Shown piece after piece: positions 22,804 to 31,013 of a stretch of DNA of 34,650 nt; within the stretch, counting starts at the first letter, position 1; every line of letters starts with the position of its first letter. The DNA comes from an uncultured Acidimicrobiales bacterium. Lineage in GTDB: Bacteria; Actinomycetota; Acidimicrobiia; Acidimicrobiales; SHLQ01. The stretch covers positions 1 through 34,650 of the forward strand of contig CALLQB010000043.1 of assembly GCA_938015295.1 (NCBI GenBank), in the 5' to 3' direction. The position numbers and the translations under genes are program-made. The notes below the pieces were generated by a model. The model was not told the origin of the DNA. It saw only the letters and a program-made list of their open reading frames with translations, and made no database searches.

Positions 22804-23358
22804 ATGCTTATTGCGATCATTGTCATCATCGTCATTGTCTTGCTGGTTGTTGGCTGGGTAATTGGCCAGTACAACACGCTCGTAAAGATGCGAAACAAGA
22901 TCGAAGGAGCCTGGGCACAGATCGATGTCCAGCTCAAACGTCGTTATGACCTCATCCCTAACCTTGTCGAAACCGTGAAGGGTTATGCCTCGCACGAGCG
23001 CGAGACACTCGAGGCCGTCATTCAAGCCCGCAACATGGCCGTATCCGCTGATGGGCCGGCTGCTCAGGCCAAGAACGAGAACATCCTTACCGGTGCCCTC
23101 AAATCGCTGTTCGCCGTGTCCGAGGCCTACCCCGACCTCAAGGCCAACGAAAACTTCCTGCAACTGCAAGAAGAACTTCGCGGCACCGAAGATCGCATCG
23201 CATACGCCCGCCAGTACTACAACGACAGCGTGCTTCGGTATAACACCAAGATCGAAGTGTTTCCTTCCTCGGTAATCGCCAACAGCTTCAATTTCACTGA
23301 ACGCGAGTACTTTGAAGCCGACGACGAGTCACGCGGCAACGTCGAAGTGAGCTTCTAG
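22804..23358 (+). CDS. lemA: LemA family protein
   Basis: A 184-residue protein. ATG 22804 is chosen because AAGGAG lies 7 nt upstream; a GTG at 22774 would give a longer, less typical N-terminus. Residues 2-20 form one membrane segment (IAIIVIIVIVLLVVGWVI), followed by the LemA core: YNTLVKMRNKIEGAWAQID, VQLKRRYDLIPNLVETVKGYASHE, the helix region with FLQLQEELRGTEDRIAYARQYYND, and NTKIEVFPSSVIA near the end. The protein is anchored in the membrane with a helical domain outside or inside depending on topology. LemA genes are often next to a HtpX/M48 protease or TPM-domain gene; here the next gene is an M48 relative without active site. Confidence 0.96.
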   Translation: MLIAIIVIIVIVLLVVGWVIGQYNTLVKMRNKIEGAWAQIDVQLKRRYDLIPNLVETVKGYASHERETLEAVIQARNMAVSADGPAAQAKNENILTGALKSLFAVSEAYPDLKANENFLQLQEELRGTEDRIAYARQYYNDSVLRYNTKIEVFPSSVIANSFNFTEREYFEADDESRGNVEVSF

Positions 23359-23434
23359 CCCGCCAGAGCCTGCCCAGTCGTTCGTTTCGTCGTCAGCCTT
23401 CATTCCCCAGCCATCCGGTGTCTTTTCTTTCCTC

Positions 23435-24184
23435 ATGAATATTCGCAACCAGGCGCTTCTTCTCCTTGCTGTACTTGCCGACGTTGCTGCGCTGGTGGTT
23501 TTCTTCATCGTCTGGCTTCTCACAAGCTGGTGGATTGGACTCATCGCGGCCATCGTTGTGTGGGTAGTCATCGTTGCGTTTGTGTACGTGCGTCGCGAGA
23601 CCCTCGCCATGGCGGGTATGGCGCCCCGCCCTGCGAACCCCGACGACAATCCTCACCTTGGCAGTGTGCTTGATGGCCTGGTCATAGCGCATGGCTTCGA
23701 CAAGCCCGAGGTGCTGATGCTGAACAGCTCGGCCACCAACGCTGCGGTCGTCGGCAGAGAAAGCCGCGACAGTAAGCTGATCCTCACCACCGGTCTTGTC
23801 GACGCACTCAGTCGGCTCGAAATCGAAGGTGTCGTAGCGCACCTCCTTACCGCAGCTGCGAGCGCCGATATCGGAGGGGCAACGCTCGCCTCGGCCGTGC
23901 TATCGATCCTTCCTGGTAACGCCACCCGTCGCCGAGCCGTCGAATGGATGTTTCCCGAGCACTTCAGGATCGATACCGATCTTGAAGCTGTCGGCTATAC
24001 CCGGTACCCGCCCGGCTTTGTTGCCTCGCTCGAGAAGCTGGCCGCGGGCGATACCACGGTGCCGATGGCTCGAACTGCTAATGCACACCTGTGGTTGGCC
24101 GATCCAATTGGTGACCCAGCGGTTCTGACTGAGCGCGTCCACCCTCCGCTCAATCTCCGCATCAGCGTTCTTCGGGAGCTCTAG
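23435..24184 (+). CDS. M48/HtpX-like membrane protein with lost catalytic motif
   Basis: A 249-residue protein. Two membrane segments (about 7-29 and 32-52) are followed by an M48-like domain: ANPDDNPHLGSVLDGLVIAHGFDKPEV, LNSSATNAAVVGR, LILTTGLVDALSRLEIEGVVAH and, at the end, TERVHPPLNLRISVLREL. In active HtpX the helix after GVVAH reads HEXXH; here residues 136-140 are HLLTA, so the catalytic Glu and second His are absent. The third ligand position, normally Glu, aligns with Arg178 while the next conserved Asp (Asp182) is kept. The rest is well preserved and the frame is intact, so it looks like a pseudo-protease under selection rather than a decaying gene. It follows LemA, the usual neighbour of HtpX. 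Confidence 0.85.
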   Translation: MNIRNQALLLLAVLADVAALVVFFIVWLLTSWWIGLIAAIVVWVVIVAFVYVRRETLAMAGMAPRPANPDDNPHLGSVLDGLVIAHGFDKPEVLMLNSSATNAAVVGRESRDSKLILTTGLVDALSRLEIEGVVAHLLTAAASADIGGATLASAVLSILPGNATRRRAVEWMFPEHFRIDTDLEAVGYTRYPPGFVASLEKLAAGDTTVPMARTANAHLWLADPIGDPAVLTERVHPPLNLRISVLREL

Positions 24185-25353
24185 TGCCCACAAATAGTCG
24201 AGGCGTTCTACGTCTTGTTGCGGCCTTCGTCGTCGCTCTGTTGTTCGCCGCCTCCTGCGGAAGCAACGCCGAACCCGAGGGCAGCTCGCCCGATTCCACC
24301 GTCGCGGTAAGCGCGACCGAGCCCCCAGAGCCGGTAGTCACCGACGAAGAGGTTGCCGAAGTCGGCGCGCCCGTCGAAATTGAAGACACGTTTGCGCTGC
24401 AGAACGGATCGATCGAACCGTTGAGCGGCCGCCCACTCGACGAGGCCGACGAGACCCTGCTCAGCACCCGTGCCATTGCCGTCAAGATCGACAACGACGA
24501 AAAAGCTCGCCCGCAGTACGGCATCGAAGACGCCGACATCATCTACGAGGTGCTGGTCGAGAACCAGATCACCCGGCTCCTTGCGATCTTTCACAGCACC
24601 TTGCCCGAAACCGTCGGACCAGTGCGCTCGGCTCGAAGCAGCGACATCGACCTGATGGCGCCGCTGGCCAACCCCCTGTTCGCCTACTCGGGAAGCAACG
24701 ACATTGTTGGCCAGGAAGTACGCAACGCACAATCCGCCGGACTCCTGGTTTCGACAAACTTCGACCAGGCAAACTCGGCCTACATCGACCGCCAAGATCG
24801 TCCAGCACCCCACCACCGCACACTGTTTCCGGCCAAGCTCAACCAAGACCAGTTCACCAACGCACCGATTACCGTGCGCCCGGTCTTTCGCTACCTGAGC
24901 CCCGACAGCGAACGCGAATCGGTGACGACCTCGGTTGCCGGCGTGACCAGCGCAACCAACGAACGCACCCCAGCTAGCTACGTTTGGGACGCCGATCTTG
25001 GTAGCTGGCTGCGTTTCCAGGGCGGCACCGCACACCTAGCCGAAAGCGGTCGCCAATTGGCCCCCGCAAACGTCGTACTACTCACTATCGACTACACCAT
25101 CAGTCGCGCCGACGCGGCTTCACCACAGGCGATAACTACCGGCAGCGGCAGGTCCGATGTGTATACCGACGGTGTTCGCATCGAGGGAACCTGGACCCGT
25201 AGTAACTCAAGTCAGGGATTCGACATACTCGATTCTGACGGGCGTCAGGTTCGCCTCAGCCCAGGCCAAACCTTCGTTCACCTGATTCGCGACGGCGATC
25301 AGCAAGTGTTGTCGGACACCGATGTGGCCGAGTTCTTCACAAACGCCGGTTAA
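24184..25353 (+). CDS. DUF3048 lipoprotein (YerB-like)
   Basis: A 389-residue protein whose GTG start shares one base with the preceding stop (TAGTG). Residues 8-24 are a signal sequence ending in the lipobox FAASC with Cys25, so it should be a membrane-anchored lipoprotein outside the cell. An acidic linker reaches about residue 75. The DUF3048 N-terminal domain includes SGRPLDEAD, AIAVKIDNDEKARPQYGIED, ADIIYEVLVENQITRLLAIFH and PVRSARSSDIDLMAPL; the C-terminal domain has YTDGVRIEGTW and LSPGQTFVHLIRDG. B. subtilis YerB belongs here; function is unknown. It is translationally linked to the HtpX-like gene. Confidence 0.93.
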   Translation: MPTNSRGVLRLVAAFVVALLFAASCGSNAEPEGSSPDSTVAVSATEPPEPVVTDEEVAEVGAPVEIEDTFALQNGSIEPLSGRPLDEADETLLSTRAIAVKIDNDEKARPQYGIEDADIIYEVLVENQITRLLAIFHSTLPETVGPVRSARSSDIDLMAPLANPLFAYSGSNDIVGQEVRNAQSAGLLVSTNFDQANSAYIDRQDRPAPHHRTLFPAKLNQDQFTNAPITVRPVFRYLSPDSERESVTTSVAGVTSATNERTPASYVWDADLGSWLRFQGGTAHLAESGRQLAPANVVLLTIDYTISRADAASPQAITTGSGRSDVYTDGVRIEGTWTRSNSSQGFDILDSDGRQVRLSPGQTFVHLIRDGDQQVLSDTDVAEFFTNAG

Positions 25354-25390
25354 GACCATAAACGGCTAGTCGCCGACCCGATTCCGGTCA

Positions 25391-25396
25391 TAGACT
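25391..25396 (+). promoter_or_regulatory. Putative -10 element of pdxS (leaderless)
   Basis: TAGACT fits TANNNT and ends 7 nt before the ATG at 25404, marking a separate transcription start for the pdxS-pdxT genes. Confidence 0.45.
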
Positions 25397-25403
25397 GCCC
25401 AAC

Positions 25404-26300
25404 ATGTCTGAACAGGAAACAAACCGCGAAACTGGCTCACCGCTCGTAAAGCGCGGCCTTGCCGAAATGCTCAAAGGCGGCGTCATTATGGACGTCGTCA
25501 ACCCCGAGCAGGCAAAGATCGCCGAAGATGCTGGTGCCGTAGCCGTCATGGCTCTTGAGCGGGTCCCGTCCGACATTCGTCGCGATGGCGGCGTCTCAAG
25601 AATGTCCGACCCCGAAATGATTCAGGGCATCCAGGAAACCGTGACGATTCCGGTCATGGCCAAGGCTCGTATCGGCCACTTCGTCGAGGCACAGATTCTG
25701 CAATCGCTCGGCGTCGACTACATCGATGAGAGCGAAGTACTGACACCAGCTGACGAGACCCACCACATCGACAAATGGGCGTTCACCGTGCCGTTTGTCT
25801 GCGGAGCCACAAATCTCGGCGAGGCGCTCCGTCGTATCAGCGAAGGCGCATGCATGATTCGCTCGAAGGGCGAAGCTGGCACCGGAAACATTGTGGAAGC
25901 AACCCGCCATCTCCGTTCGATTCTCGGCGACATTGGCAAGATCACCAAAGCCGACAACGCCGAACTGTTCGAGTGGGCCAAGCAGCTACAAGCGCCGCTT
26001 CCGCTGGTACAAGAGATCGCCGAGACCGGCGAACTGCCCGTGCCAATGTTTTGTGCTGGCGGCATCGCCACACCAGCCGACGCTGCGATGACCATGCAGC
26101 TGGGCGCCCAGTCGGTCTTTGTGGGCTCTGGCATCTTCAAGAGCTCCGATCCCTCGCGTATGGCAGAAGCCGTCGTGCAGGCCACCCTCAACTACCAAGA
26201 CGCCGACATTCTTGCGAAGGTCAGCACCGGCTTGGGCGAGGCAATGAAAGGGCTCGAAATGGCCACCCTCGAAACCAAGATGGCCGAACGAGGTTGGTAA
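25404..26300 (+). CDS. pdxS: Pyridoxal 5'-phosphate synthase, PdxS subunit
   Basis: A 298-residue synthase subunit that makes PLP (active vitamin B6) from ribose 5-phosphate, glyceraldehyde 3-phosphate and ammonia supplied by PdxT. It is almost invariant across bacteria: [20 protein letters not shown] with Asp30, [10 protein letters not shown] with Lys87, [12 protein letters not shown] with Lys155, and [23 protein letters not shown] in the phosphate-binding barrel end. It forms a 12-mer decorated by PdxT. In mycobacteria the same gene lies in this cluster (Rv2606c). Confidence 0.98.
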   Translation: MSEQETNRETGSPLVKRGLAEMLKGGVIMDVVNPEQAKIAEDAGAVAVMALERVPSDIRRDGGVSRMSDPEMIQGIQETVTIPVMAKARIGHFVEAQILQSLGVDYIDESEVLTPADETHHIDKWAFTVPFVCGATNLGEALRRISEGACMIRSKGEAGTGNIVEATRHLRSILGDIGKITKADNAELFEWAKQLQAPLPLVQEIAETGELPVPMFCAGGIATPADAAMTMQLGAQSVFVGSGIFKSSDPSRMAEAVVQATLNYQDADILAKVSTGLGEAMKGLEMATLETKMAERGW

Positions 26301-26875
26301 CAACCGTTGGGGTGCTGGCCCTGCAAGGGGCCTTTGCCCTGCATCTTGATGCCCTTGGCCGCCTCGGCGTCGAGGGTCTCGAGGTTCGTACCGCCACCGA
26401 CTTAGCCCAGGTCGACGCTTTGATCATGCCGGGCGGCGAATCGACGACCATGTCGATGCTGCTCGAGTCACAACAACTCTTTGCGCCGCTCAACACCGCA
26501 ATTCAAGGTGGTCTGCCAGTGTTTGGCACCTGCGCTGGGATGATCCTGCTATCGGCGGAGATACTCGACGGGCGCAGCGACCAAAGATGTTTCGGCGCGC
26601 TCGACATGAAGGTGCGGCGCAACGCCTACGGCACACAAATCGAGTCGTTCGAAACCGACCTCGACGTTGCGGGCCTCGATGAGCCATTCCACGCCGTCTT
26701 CATTCGTGCCCCGGGCGTTGAGGCGTTGGGCCCGGGAGTCGAAGTAGTATCGAGTCACCAGGGAGAGCCGGTTCTTTGTCGGTCTGGTGCTGTTTTAGCT
26801 TCGTCGTTTCACCCCGAAGTCACCAACGACGACCGGCTACATCGACTCTTTCTCGAAACCATCGCCGGCGCGTAG
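26294..26875 (+). CDS. pdxT: Pyridoxal 5'-phosphate synthase glutaminase PdxT
   Basis: A 193-residue class I glutaminase that feeds ammonia from glutamine to PdxS. The frame has no ATG nearby; TTG 26294 gives the normal start ([15 protein letters not shown]), with GAGG directly before it and a 7-nt overlap with the pdxS stop. GTG 26312 would remove the first strand. The catalytic triad is Cys80 (GTCAGM), His173 and Glu175 (SFHPEV). [13 protein letters not shown], the glutamine-binding region, is present. Translation is probably coupled to pdxS. Confidence 0.96.
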   Translation: MVTTVGVLALQGAFALHLDALGRLGVEGLEVRTATDLAQVDALIMPGGESTTMSMLLESQQLFAPLNTAIQGGLPVFGTCAGMILLSAEILDGRSDQRCFGALDMKVRRNAYGTQIESFETDLDVAGLDEPFHAVFIRAPGVEALGPGVEVVSSHQGEPVLCRSGAVLASSFHPEVTNDDRLHRLFLETIAGA

Positions 26876-26916
26876 CGCGACAGCGCAACGCACACTTTCT
26901 ACAAGGAGACAACCGA

Positions 26917-27672
26917 ATGTCGGGTCACTCCAAATGGGCAACGATCAAACACAAGAAGGGTGCAGCCGACGCCAAACGCGGCAAACTCTTCGCCAAACTC
27001 ATCAAGCAGGTTGAAGTCGCCGCACGCACCGGTGGCGGCGACCCAGACTCGAATCCGACCCTGCGAACGATGTTTCAAAAGGCTCGGGACGCCTCGGTGC
27101 CGATCGACACGATTGAGCGCGCCGTCAAACGTGGCACCGGCGAGCTTGAGGGCGTCAACTACGAGCAGATCACCTACGAGGGGTACGCCCCTCACGGTGT
27201 GGCCCTATACGTCGAGGTGCTCAGCGACAACCGCAACCGGACCGGTAGCGATATTCGTAGCCTTCTGCAAAAGAACGGCGGGTCGCTCGCTGAACCAGGC
27301 GCTGTTGCCTGGCAGTTCGGCCGCAAAGGCGTCGTGATACTGCCACGAACGATCGAAGAAGATGACCTGATGATGGTGGCTCTCGAAGCCGGCGCCGAGG
27401 ATCTTGCCGACGATGGCGACACGTGGCAACTCACCTGTGAGCCCACCGATCTGCCGCAACTTCGCACTGCGCTCGAAGAGGCCGGCATCACCTTCGATTC
27501 AGCTGATGTGACGATGTTGCCTACGCAGACTGTCGAACTCGCTGACGCCGCTGCCGCCAAATCGGTGCTGAACCTCATCGACATCCTCGACGATCACGAT
27601 GACGTGCAGGATGTGTTTAGTAACTTCGATATTCCTGATGAGATTATGCAGGCGATGGAGGCTTCGGCTTAG
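26917..27672 (+). CDS. yebC: YebC/PmpR family DNA-binding regulatory / translation factor
   Basis: A 251-residue protein of the YebC/TACO1 family. ATG 26917 has AAGGAG 8 nt upstream and gives the standard start SGHSKWATIKHKKGAADAKR. Domain order is normal: a basic helical N-terminal domain, then the acidic domains with YEGYAPHGVALYVEVLSDNRNRT and NGGSLAEPGAVAWQF, ending with DDVQDVFSNFDIPDEI. Some family members bind promoter DNA; more recent work links others to translation of proline stretches. It is next to pdxT as in Rv2603c. The usual ruvC that often follows is absent. Confidence 0.97.
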   Translation: MSGHSKWATIKHKKGAADAKRGKLFAKLIKQVEVAARTGGGDPDSNPTLRTMFQKARDASVPIDTIERAVKRGTGELEGVNYEQITYEGYAPHGVALYVEVLSDNRNRTGSDIRSLLQKNGGSLAEPGAVAWQFGRKGVVILPRTIEEDDLMMVALEAGAEDLADDGDTWQLTCEPTDLPQLRTALEEAGITFDSADVTMLPTQTVELADAAAAKSVLNLIDILDDHDDVQDVFSNFDIPDEIMQAMEASA

Positions 27673-27677
27673 TTCGT

Positions 27678-27710
27678 GACTGTGTGTCCTGGACTGTGTG
27701 TCCGGGACTG
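27678..27710 (+). repeat. 14-bp tandem repeat after yebC
   Basis: GACTGTGTGTCCTG (27678-27691) and GACTGTGTGTCCGG (27692-27705) differ by one base, followed by GACTG. Further simple repeats follow in the 232-nt gap: GCTTC repeated three times near 27735-27751, and TCCCTGTCGCTC at 27781-27792 and again at 27820-27831. A 5-bp CAGCC/GGCTG hairpin lies between. I see no gene in 27673-27904. Confidence 0.75.
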
Positions 27711-27892
27711 CCCCACGGCCAGCCCATTGGCTGAGCTTCGCTTCGCTTCGCAAATCGCCAATGAACTGACCCTGGGACAATCCCTGTCGCTCAGCCATGT
27801 GGTTCGGCGTTTTCGCTCATCCCTGTCGCTCGCTTTGGGCTCTCGTTCTGTTGCTTTTTGGGTGGTGTTTTCGCTGTTTTTGGGGGCGGCGC

Positions 27893-27898
27893 TACGGT
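27893..27898 (+). promoter_or_regulatory. Putative -10 element of epoxide-hydrolase-like gene (leaderless)
   Basis: TACGGT fits TANNNT and ends 6 nt before the ATG at 27905. Confidence 0.4.
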
Positions 27899-27904
27899 GG
27901 TTGT

Positions 27905-28288
27905 ATGACTCCTCTTGAGACAGTTAACGAATTTATCCGTCGCGTTGTGTCGCTCGACATCGATGGTGCGTGCGAGCTTGTGACCGACGATGTCGAGTAC
28001 GACAACGTGCCAATCGGAAAGAACCATGGCCCCGAAGGGGTGAAGGCGTTTCTCGGAGGTATGAGTGGCGGCAAAGTGACCGGACTTGAGTTCATCGTCC
28101 ATCGCGAGGCGGCGACTGGCAACATTGTGATGAACGAACGCACCGATCGGTTCATCATGGGCGACCAGGTGATCGACCTTCTCGTGGCCGGGGTCTTCGA
28201 AGTGACCGACGACGGGAAGATCTCGCTCTGGCGCGACTACTTCGACATGGCGAAGGTCAACGACCTCATGGCGGCGCTCGCCGGCTAG
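27905..28288 (+). CDS. Limonene-1,2-epoxide hydrolase-like (SnoaL/NTF2 fold) protein
   Basis: A 127-residue protein from ATG 27905; the open frame back to 27797 is low-complexity and not family-like. The active-site residues of Rhodococcus limonene epoxide hydrolase can be matched: Tyr32 and Asn34 in EYDNVPIG (water binding), Arg79 and Asp81 in NERTDRF, and Asp111 in LWRDYFD (the Asp-Arg-Asp relay). The opening ETVNEFIRRVVSLDIDGACELV is also typical. These enzymes open epoxides by direct water attack. M. tuberculosis EphG belongs to the same family. The natural substrate is unknown. Confidence 0.9.
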   Translation: MTPLETVNEFIRRVVSLDIDGACELVTDDVEYDNVPIGKNHGPEGVKAFLGGMSGGKVTGLEFIVHREAATGNIVMNERTDRFIMGDQVIDLLVAGVFEVTDDGKISLWRDYFDMAKVNDLMAALAG

Positions 28289-28300
28289 CGAGCGGGTTTT
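28275..28300. terminator. Intrinsic terminator overlapping a stop codon
   Basis: CGCTCGC (28275-28281), loop CGGCTA, GCGAGCG (28288-28294), then GGTTTT. The stop TAG of the epoxide-hydrolase-like gene is inside the hairpin. The T-run makes this the most canonical terminator in the window; the opposing permease gene ends just after it. Confidence 0.65.
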
Positions 28301-29123
28301 AGGTTTCGATTGCCACGCCGAGCAACCGGCCTCGGCTGATCGATCTCATGCCTCGGCTGAGGCTGAACAGAGCGATGACCCAGGCGACCAGGCCGATCCA
28401 GAGCGAGGAGACTCCCGCGCCGAACAATGCGCCGGTGCTTTGGCTGTAGGCGACACCGATGAGCGGCAGCGTTACCAGACCGGAGGCCTGATGGGCCGCA
28501 GCGGTGCTCTTGACGCGCCCGGAGAGGCGAAGCACCAGCGACAAGGTAAGCAACAAGAAGGGTGGCATGACCCAAAGCATGAGCGCCCACCACTGCGGCG
28601 TGGGGAAGAACCATCCACCCACCTCGGGCCCGACCACGGTATTAACCAGAATCGAGTAGGCGCCGAACCCGACGAGCGTGGTTGCATAGCCGGGTACGAA
28701 ACTCGCAATGAGTTTGCCCATGTAGATTTCCTGCGCTCCGGCAGGGGAGTGGGCCAAGAACTCGCCGGTGCCGCGCTCGCGTTCGCCGACGATGGTCGAC
28801 GAGCCGACTGCGGTGGAAATTGTCAGCGGTACCACGATTGCGACTGGCGCAAACAGGAACACGGCGAGGGCGTACGAGGTCCGGCCAGCATCGGTATCGC
28901 CGATGATCTGTTCCTGAGCTGCCGCAGGCAGAACCTTGATGGCCTGCGAAACCTGAGCGACGGCTTCAACCTCGCCGAGGCTGGTGATCGAGATCAGCAA
29001 CACAAAAGGAATGACGAGGAAAAACATCGACCCGAGGATTGCCATCGGCACCCAGAAGTCTTTGGCGCCAATGAGCTGGCGCAGATCGGTGCGGGCAACG
29101 GTCTTTACGTGATGCCAATTCAT
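28299..29123 (-). CDS. ABC-2 type transporter permease
   Basis: A 274-residue membrane protein with about six hydrophobic segments, among them FFLVIPFVLLISITSL, FLFAPVAIVVPLTISTAV, FVPGYATTLVGFGAYSILV, WWALMLWVMPPFLLLTLSLVL and LWIGLVAWVIALFSL. The segment SSTIVGERERGTGEFLAHSPAGAQEIYMGKL is the typical loop of ABC-2/NatB-like permeases. Its ATG overlaps the ATP-binding gene's stop (ATGA), so the pair forms one transporter. Such exporters carry lipids, drugs or sodium; the substrate is not deducible. Confidence 0.92.
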   Translation of the reverse strand: MNWHHVKTVARTDLRQLIGAKDFWVPMAILGSMFFLVIPFVLLISITSLGEVEAVAQVSQAIKVLPAAAQEQIIGDTDAGRTSYALAVFLFAPVAIVVPLTISTAVGSSTIVGERERGTGEFLAHSPAGAQEIYMGKLIASFVPGYATTLVGFGAYSILVNTVVGPEVGGWFFPTPQWWALMLWVMPPFLLLTLSLVLRLSGRVKSTAAAHQASGLVTLPLIGVAYSQSTGALFGAGVSSLWIGLVAWVIALFSLSRGMRSISRGRLLGVAIET

Positions 29124-30175
29124 TCGACTTCTCCAACCTTTCCTTGTTCGCGTGCTTCGTTTCGCACCGCGAAGTAGAGGTCTTCGAGTTTGGGCTCGAA
29201 GGGGTCAATCTTGGTGAGTCGCACGCCCTTCTCGACGAGAGTGCCGACGATGTCGGGGATGCGAACTTCGTGATCGAGACGAATCTCGGCTCGGAGACCG
29301 TCAGGGGCGATGTCGGCGCCGAGTACGCCCGGCAGTTCATGAACCGCAGCGAGGTCGCCTTCGGTGCACTGCAGCTTCACGATTGCCTGCGGCCAGTAGC
29401 GGGCCGTGAGGTCCTCGGGTGCGCCGGCGATGAGATCGGTGCCCGACTCGAGCATCACGATGCGGTCGGCAAGGCCTTCGGCCTCTGCGAGGTGATGGGT
29501 ACACATGACCACCGTCGTGCCTGTGGCGGTCATCTCACGAATGAGTGCAAGTACCGCGTGGGCCGATTCGGGATCGAGGCCCGACGTTGGTTCGTCGAAC
29601 AGCAGGAGGTCGGGTTCGTGTAACACCGAGCGTGAAAGTGCGAGGCGAGTTTTCATACCGGTTGAATATCCGCCAACCGGTTGGTCAAGAGCGTGCTCAA
29701 TATTGAAGCGAGCGGCGGCTTCCCGAATTTTTTCTGCTTTGTTGCCGTTCACCTCGTAGAGGTCAGCAGCGTATTCAAGGTTGTGCCAGCCCGACAGCCG
29801 GTCGTACAGGGCCGGTTTGGCCGACACGACGCCGCAACGGCTGCGAACTTCTTCTCCGTGCTCGATCGGGTTGACACCAAAAACCTGCACCGTTCCTTCG
29901 TGCGGAGCGAGGGCGCCAGTAATCGTGCGAATGGCGGTGGTCTTGCCCGCGCCGTTGGGCCCAAGCAGTACCGTGATGCGCCCGGTTGGCACCTCGATGG
30001 TGAGGTCGTTCAGCGCCTTTACCTCGCCGAACGACCGTGACACGTTGCGCACCGCCACCGTGAGTCCATTTGGGGCAAATACGCCTTCGCCCTGGGGCGT
30101 ACCCGTCGGCGAAGCTGCGGCTACCGCTTCTTTCGGAATGATGAACTCAGGTGCGTGCTGCACGTCTATCTCCAT
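29120..30175 (-). CDS. ABC transporter ATP-binding protein
   Basis: About 351 residues from ATG 30175, with GGAG directly before it; the frame is open to 30301, where it would overlap the upstream gene. After an N-terminal extension of about 35 residues, the nucleotide-binding domain shows Walker A GPNGAGKTTAI, signature YSTGMKTRLALSRS, Walker B LLLFDEPTSGLD and the switch His in MCTHHLAEAEG. A C-terminal domain of about 100 residues (YWPQAIVKLQ to FEPKLEDLYFAVRN) matches NatA-type proteins. It powers the permease encoded just downstream. Confidence 0.94.
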   Translation of the reverse strand: MEIDVQHAPEFIIPKEAVAAASPTGTPQGEGVFAPNGLTVAVRNVSRSFGEVKALNDLTIEVPTGRITVLLGPNGAGKTTAIRTITGALAPHEGTVQVFGVNPIEHGEEVRSRCGVVSAKPALYDRLSGWHNLEYAADLYEVNGNKAEKIREAAARFNIEHALDQPVGGYSTGMKTRLALSRSVLHEPDLLLFDEPTSGLDPESAHAVLALIREMTATGTTVVMCTHHLAEAEGLADRIVMLESGTDLIAGAPEDLTARYWPQAIVKLQCTEGDLAAVHELPGVLGADIAPDGLRAEIRLDHEVRIPDIVGTLVEKGVRLTKIDPFEPKLEDLYFAVRNEAREQGKVGEVE

Positions 30176-30251
30176 CTCCGGTAGTTCGACAGAATTCACG
30201 GTCAACTGAAGGAGATCTGCGGCTTCACACGAAATCAGAACCGACCGTGAG

Positions 30252-30869
30252 TCAGCAGCCGCGCTTGATGGTGTGCGCCTTGAGGGTTGCGCCCCACTCA
30301 TAGGCCGCCCGGCTCAGCGGCGAGCTGTCGTGCTCGACGTCGACCATCTGGAGTTCGATGTCGCCACATCGGTTGAACAGTCGACGGGCCCGCGTGACTT
30401 GGTCGGTCGAGGCAACGACGATCAGGTTTTCCCAACCACGTTCTGCGGCCAACAACATCGCTGCTCGGGCCTCTCCCTGGGTCTTCGCTGGTTGTGGATC
30501 GACGCAGATGACATCGATAGCAAGCTGTTCACGCCCGTTGCAGTAAGGGTTTGCGGTGACCGACCCTGTATTGCGGCCCGGGTCGGCGTACACGATCACC
30601 GGCGCAAGTCCTGCCGCGGCAAGTTCGGCACCCTTGCCGGTGCGATCACCGCCACCTGCAAGAACGATGATGGCATCGGCAGCTTGAGGATCGGCCGTGA
30701 CGTTTGGCGACAGAAACCAGAGCCACGTGAGCACGACGAAGGCAATCGCACCCACGAAGCCCAGGGCGCCGAGACGGACCAACGCCTGCCGTTTCGAGCG
30801 AGGCGAGAACGATTTGTCTCCGGGCGTCCCATCCGCATTCGCGAGGGCGGGGGTTTCAAGATCGATCAC
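30252..30869 (-). CDS. DUF218 (YdcF/SanA-like) membrane-anchored protein
   Basis: A 205-residue protein from GTG 30869. A basic cytoplasmic N-terminus of about 33 residues precedes one membrane segment, GALGFVGAIAFVVLTWLWFL. The DUF218 domain follows with ADAIIVLAGGGDRTGKGAELAAAGLAP, KTQGEARAAMLLAAERGWENLIVVAS and RARRLFNRC. Two Cys pairs (YCNGREQLAIDVICVDP and RCGDIE...KRGC) may matter if the domain is outside the membrane. The family is linked to envelope barrier functions in E. coli, but no activity is established. It lies upstream of the ABC genes on the same strand with a 76-nt gap and is divergent from the YczE-like gene. Confidence 0.87.
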   Translation of the reverse strand: MIDLETPALANADGTPGDKSFSPRSKRQALVRLGALGFVGAIAFVVLTWLWFLSPNVTADPQAADAIIVLAGGGDRTGKGAELAAAGLAPVIVYADPGRNTGSVTANPYCNGREQLAIDVICVDPQPAKTQGEARAAMLLAAERGWENLIVVASTDQVTRARRLFNRCGDIELQMVDVEHDSSPLSRAAYEWGATLKAHTIKRGC

Positions 30870-31013
30870 AACGGCTTGATCGGCAGAATCGACGGTTGGG
30901 TTTACCTGGCAGGCGAGATCCCGGGAACGGCGCCCGGCTTCTCCTACTCACATGTGACCGCTGACCCCGAAATCCGCTGTTGCGCTTGGGCGAAATGGGT
31001 CGACAATGAAGCC

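Noticed and set aside
30948..30957. Perfect 10-bp palindrome TCACATGTGA in the divergent region before the YczE-like gene.
   Set aside because: Palindromes of this length are expected dozens of times in a window of this size, and its half-site order is not the usual CRP arrangement.
30273..31013. Long plus-strand frame extending the YczE-like protein by 247 residues.
   Set aside because: The extension is antisense to the DUF218 and ABC genes and has no membrane or domain features; the family begins near 31014.
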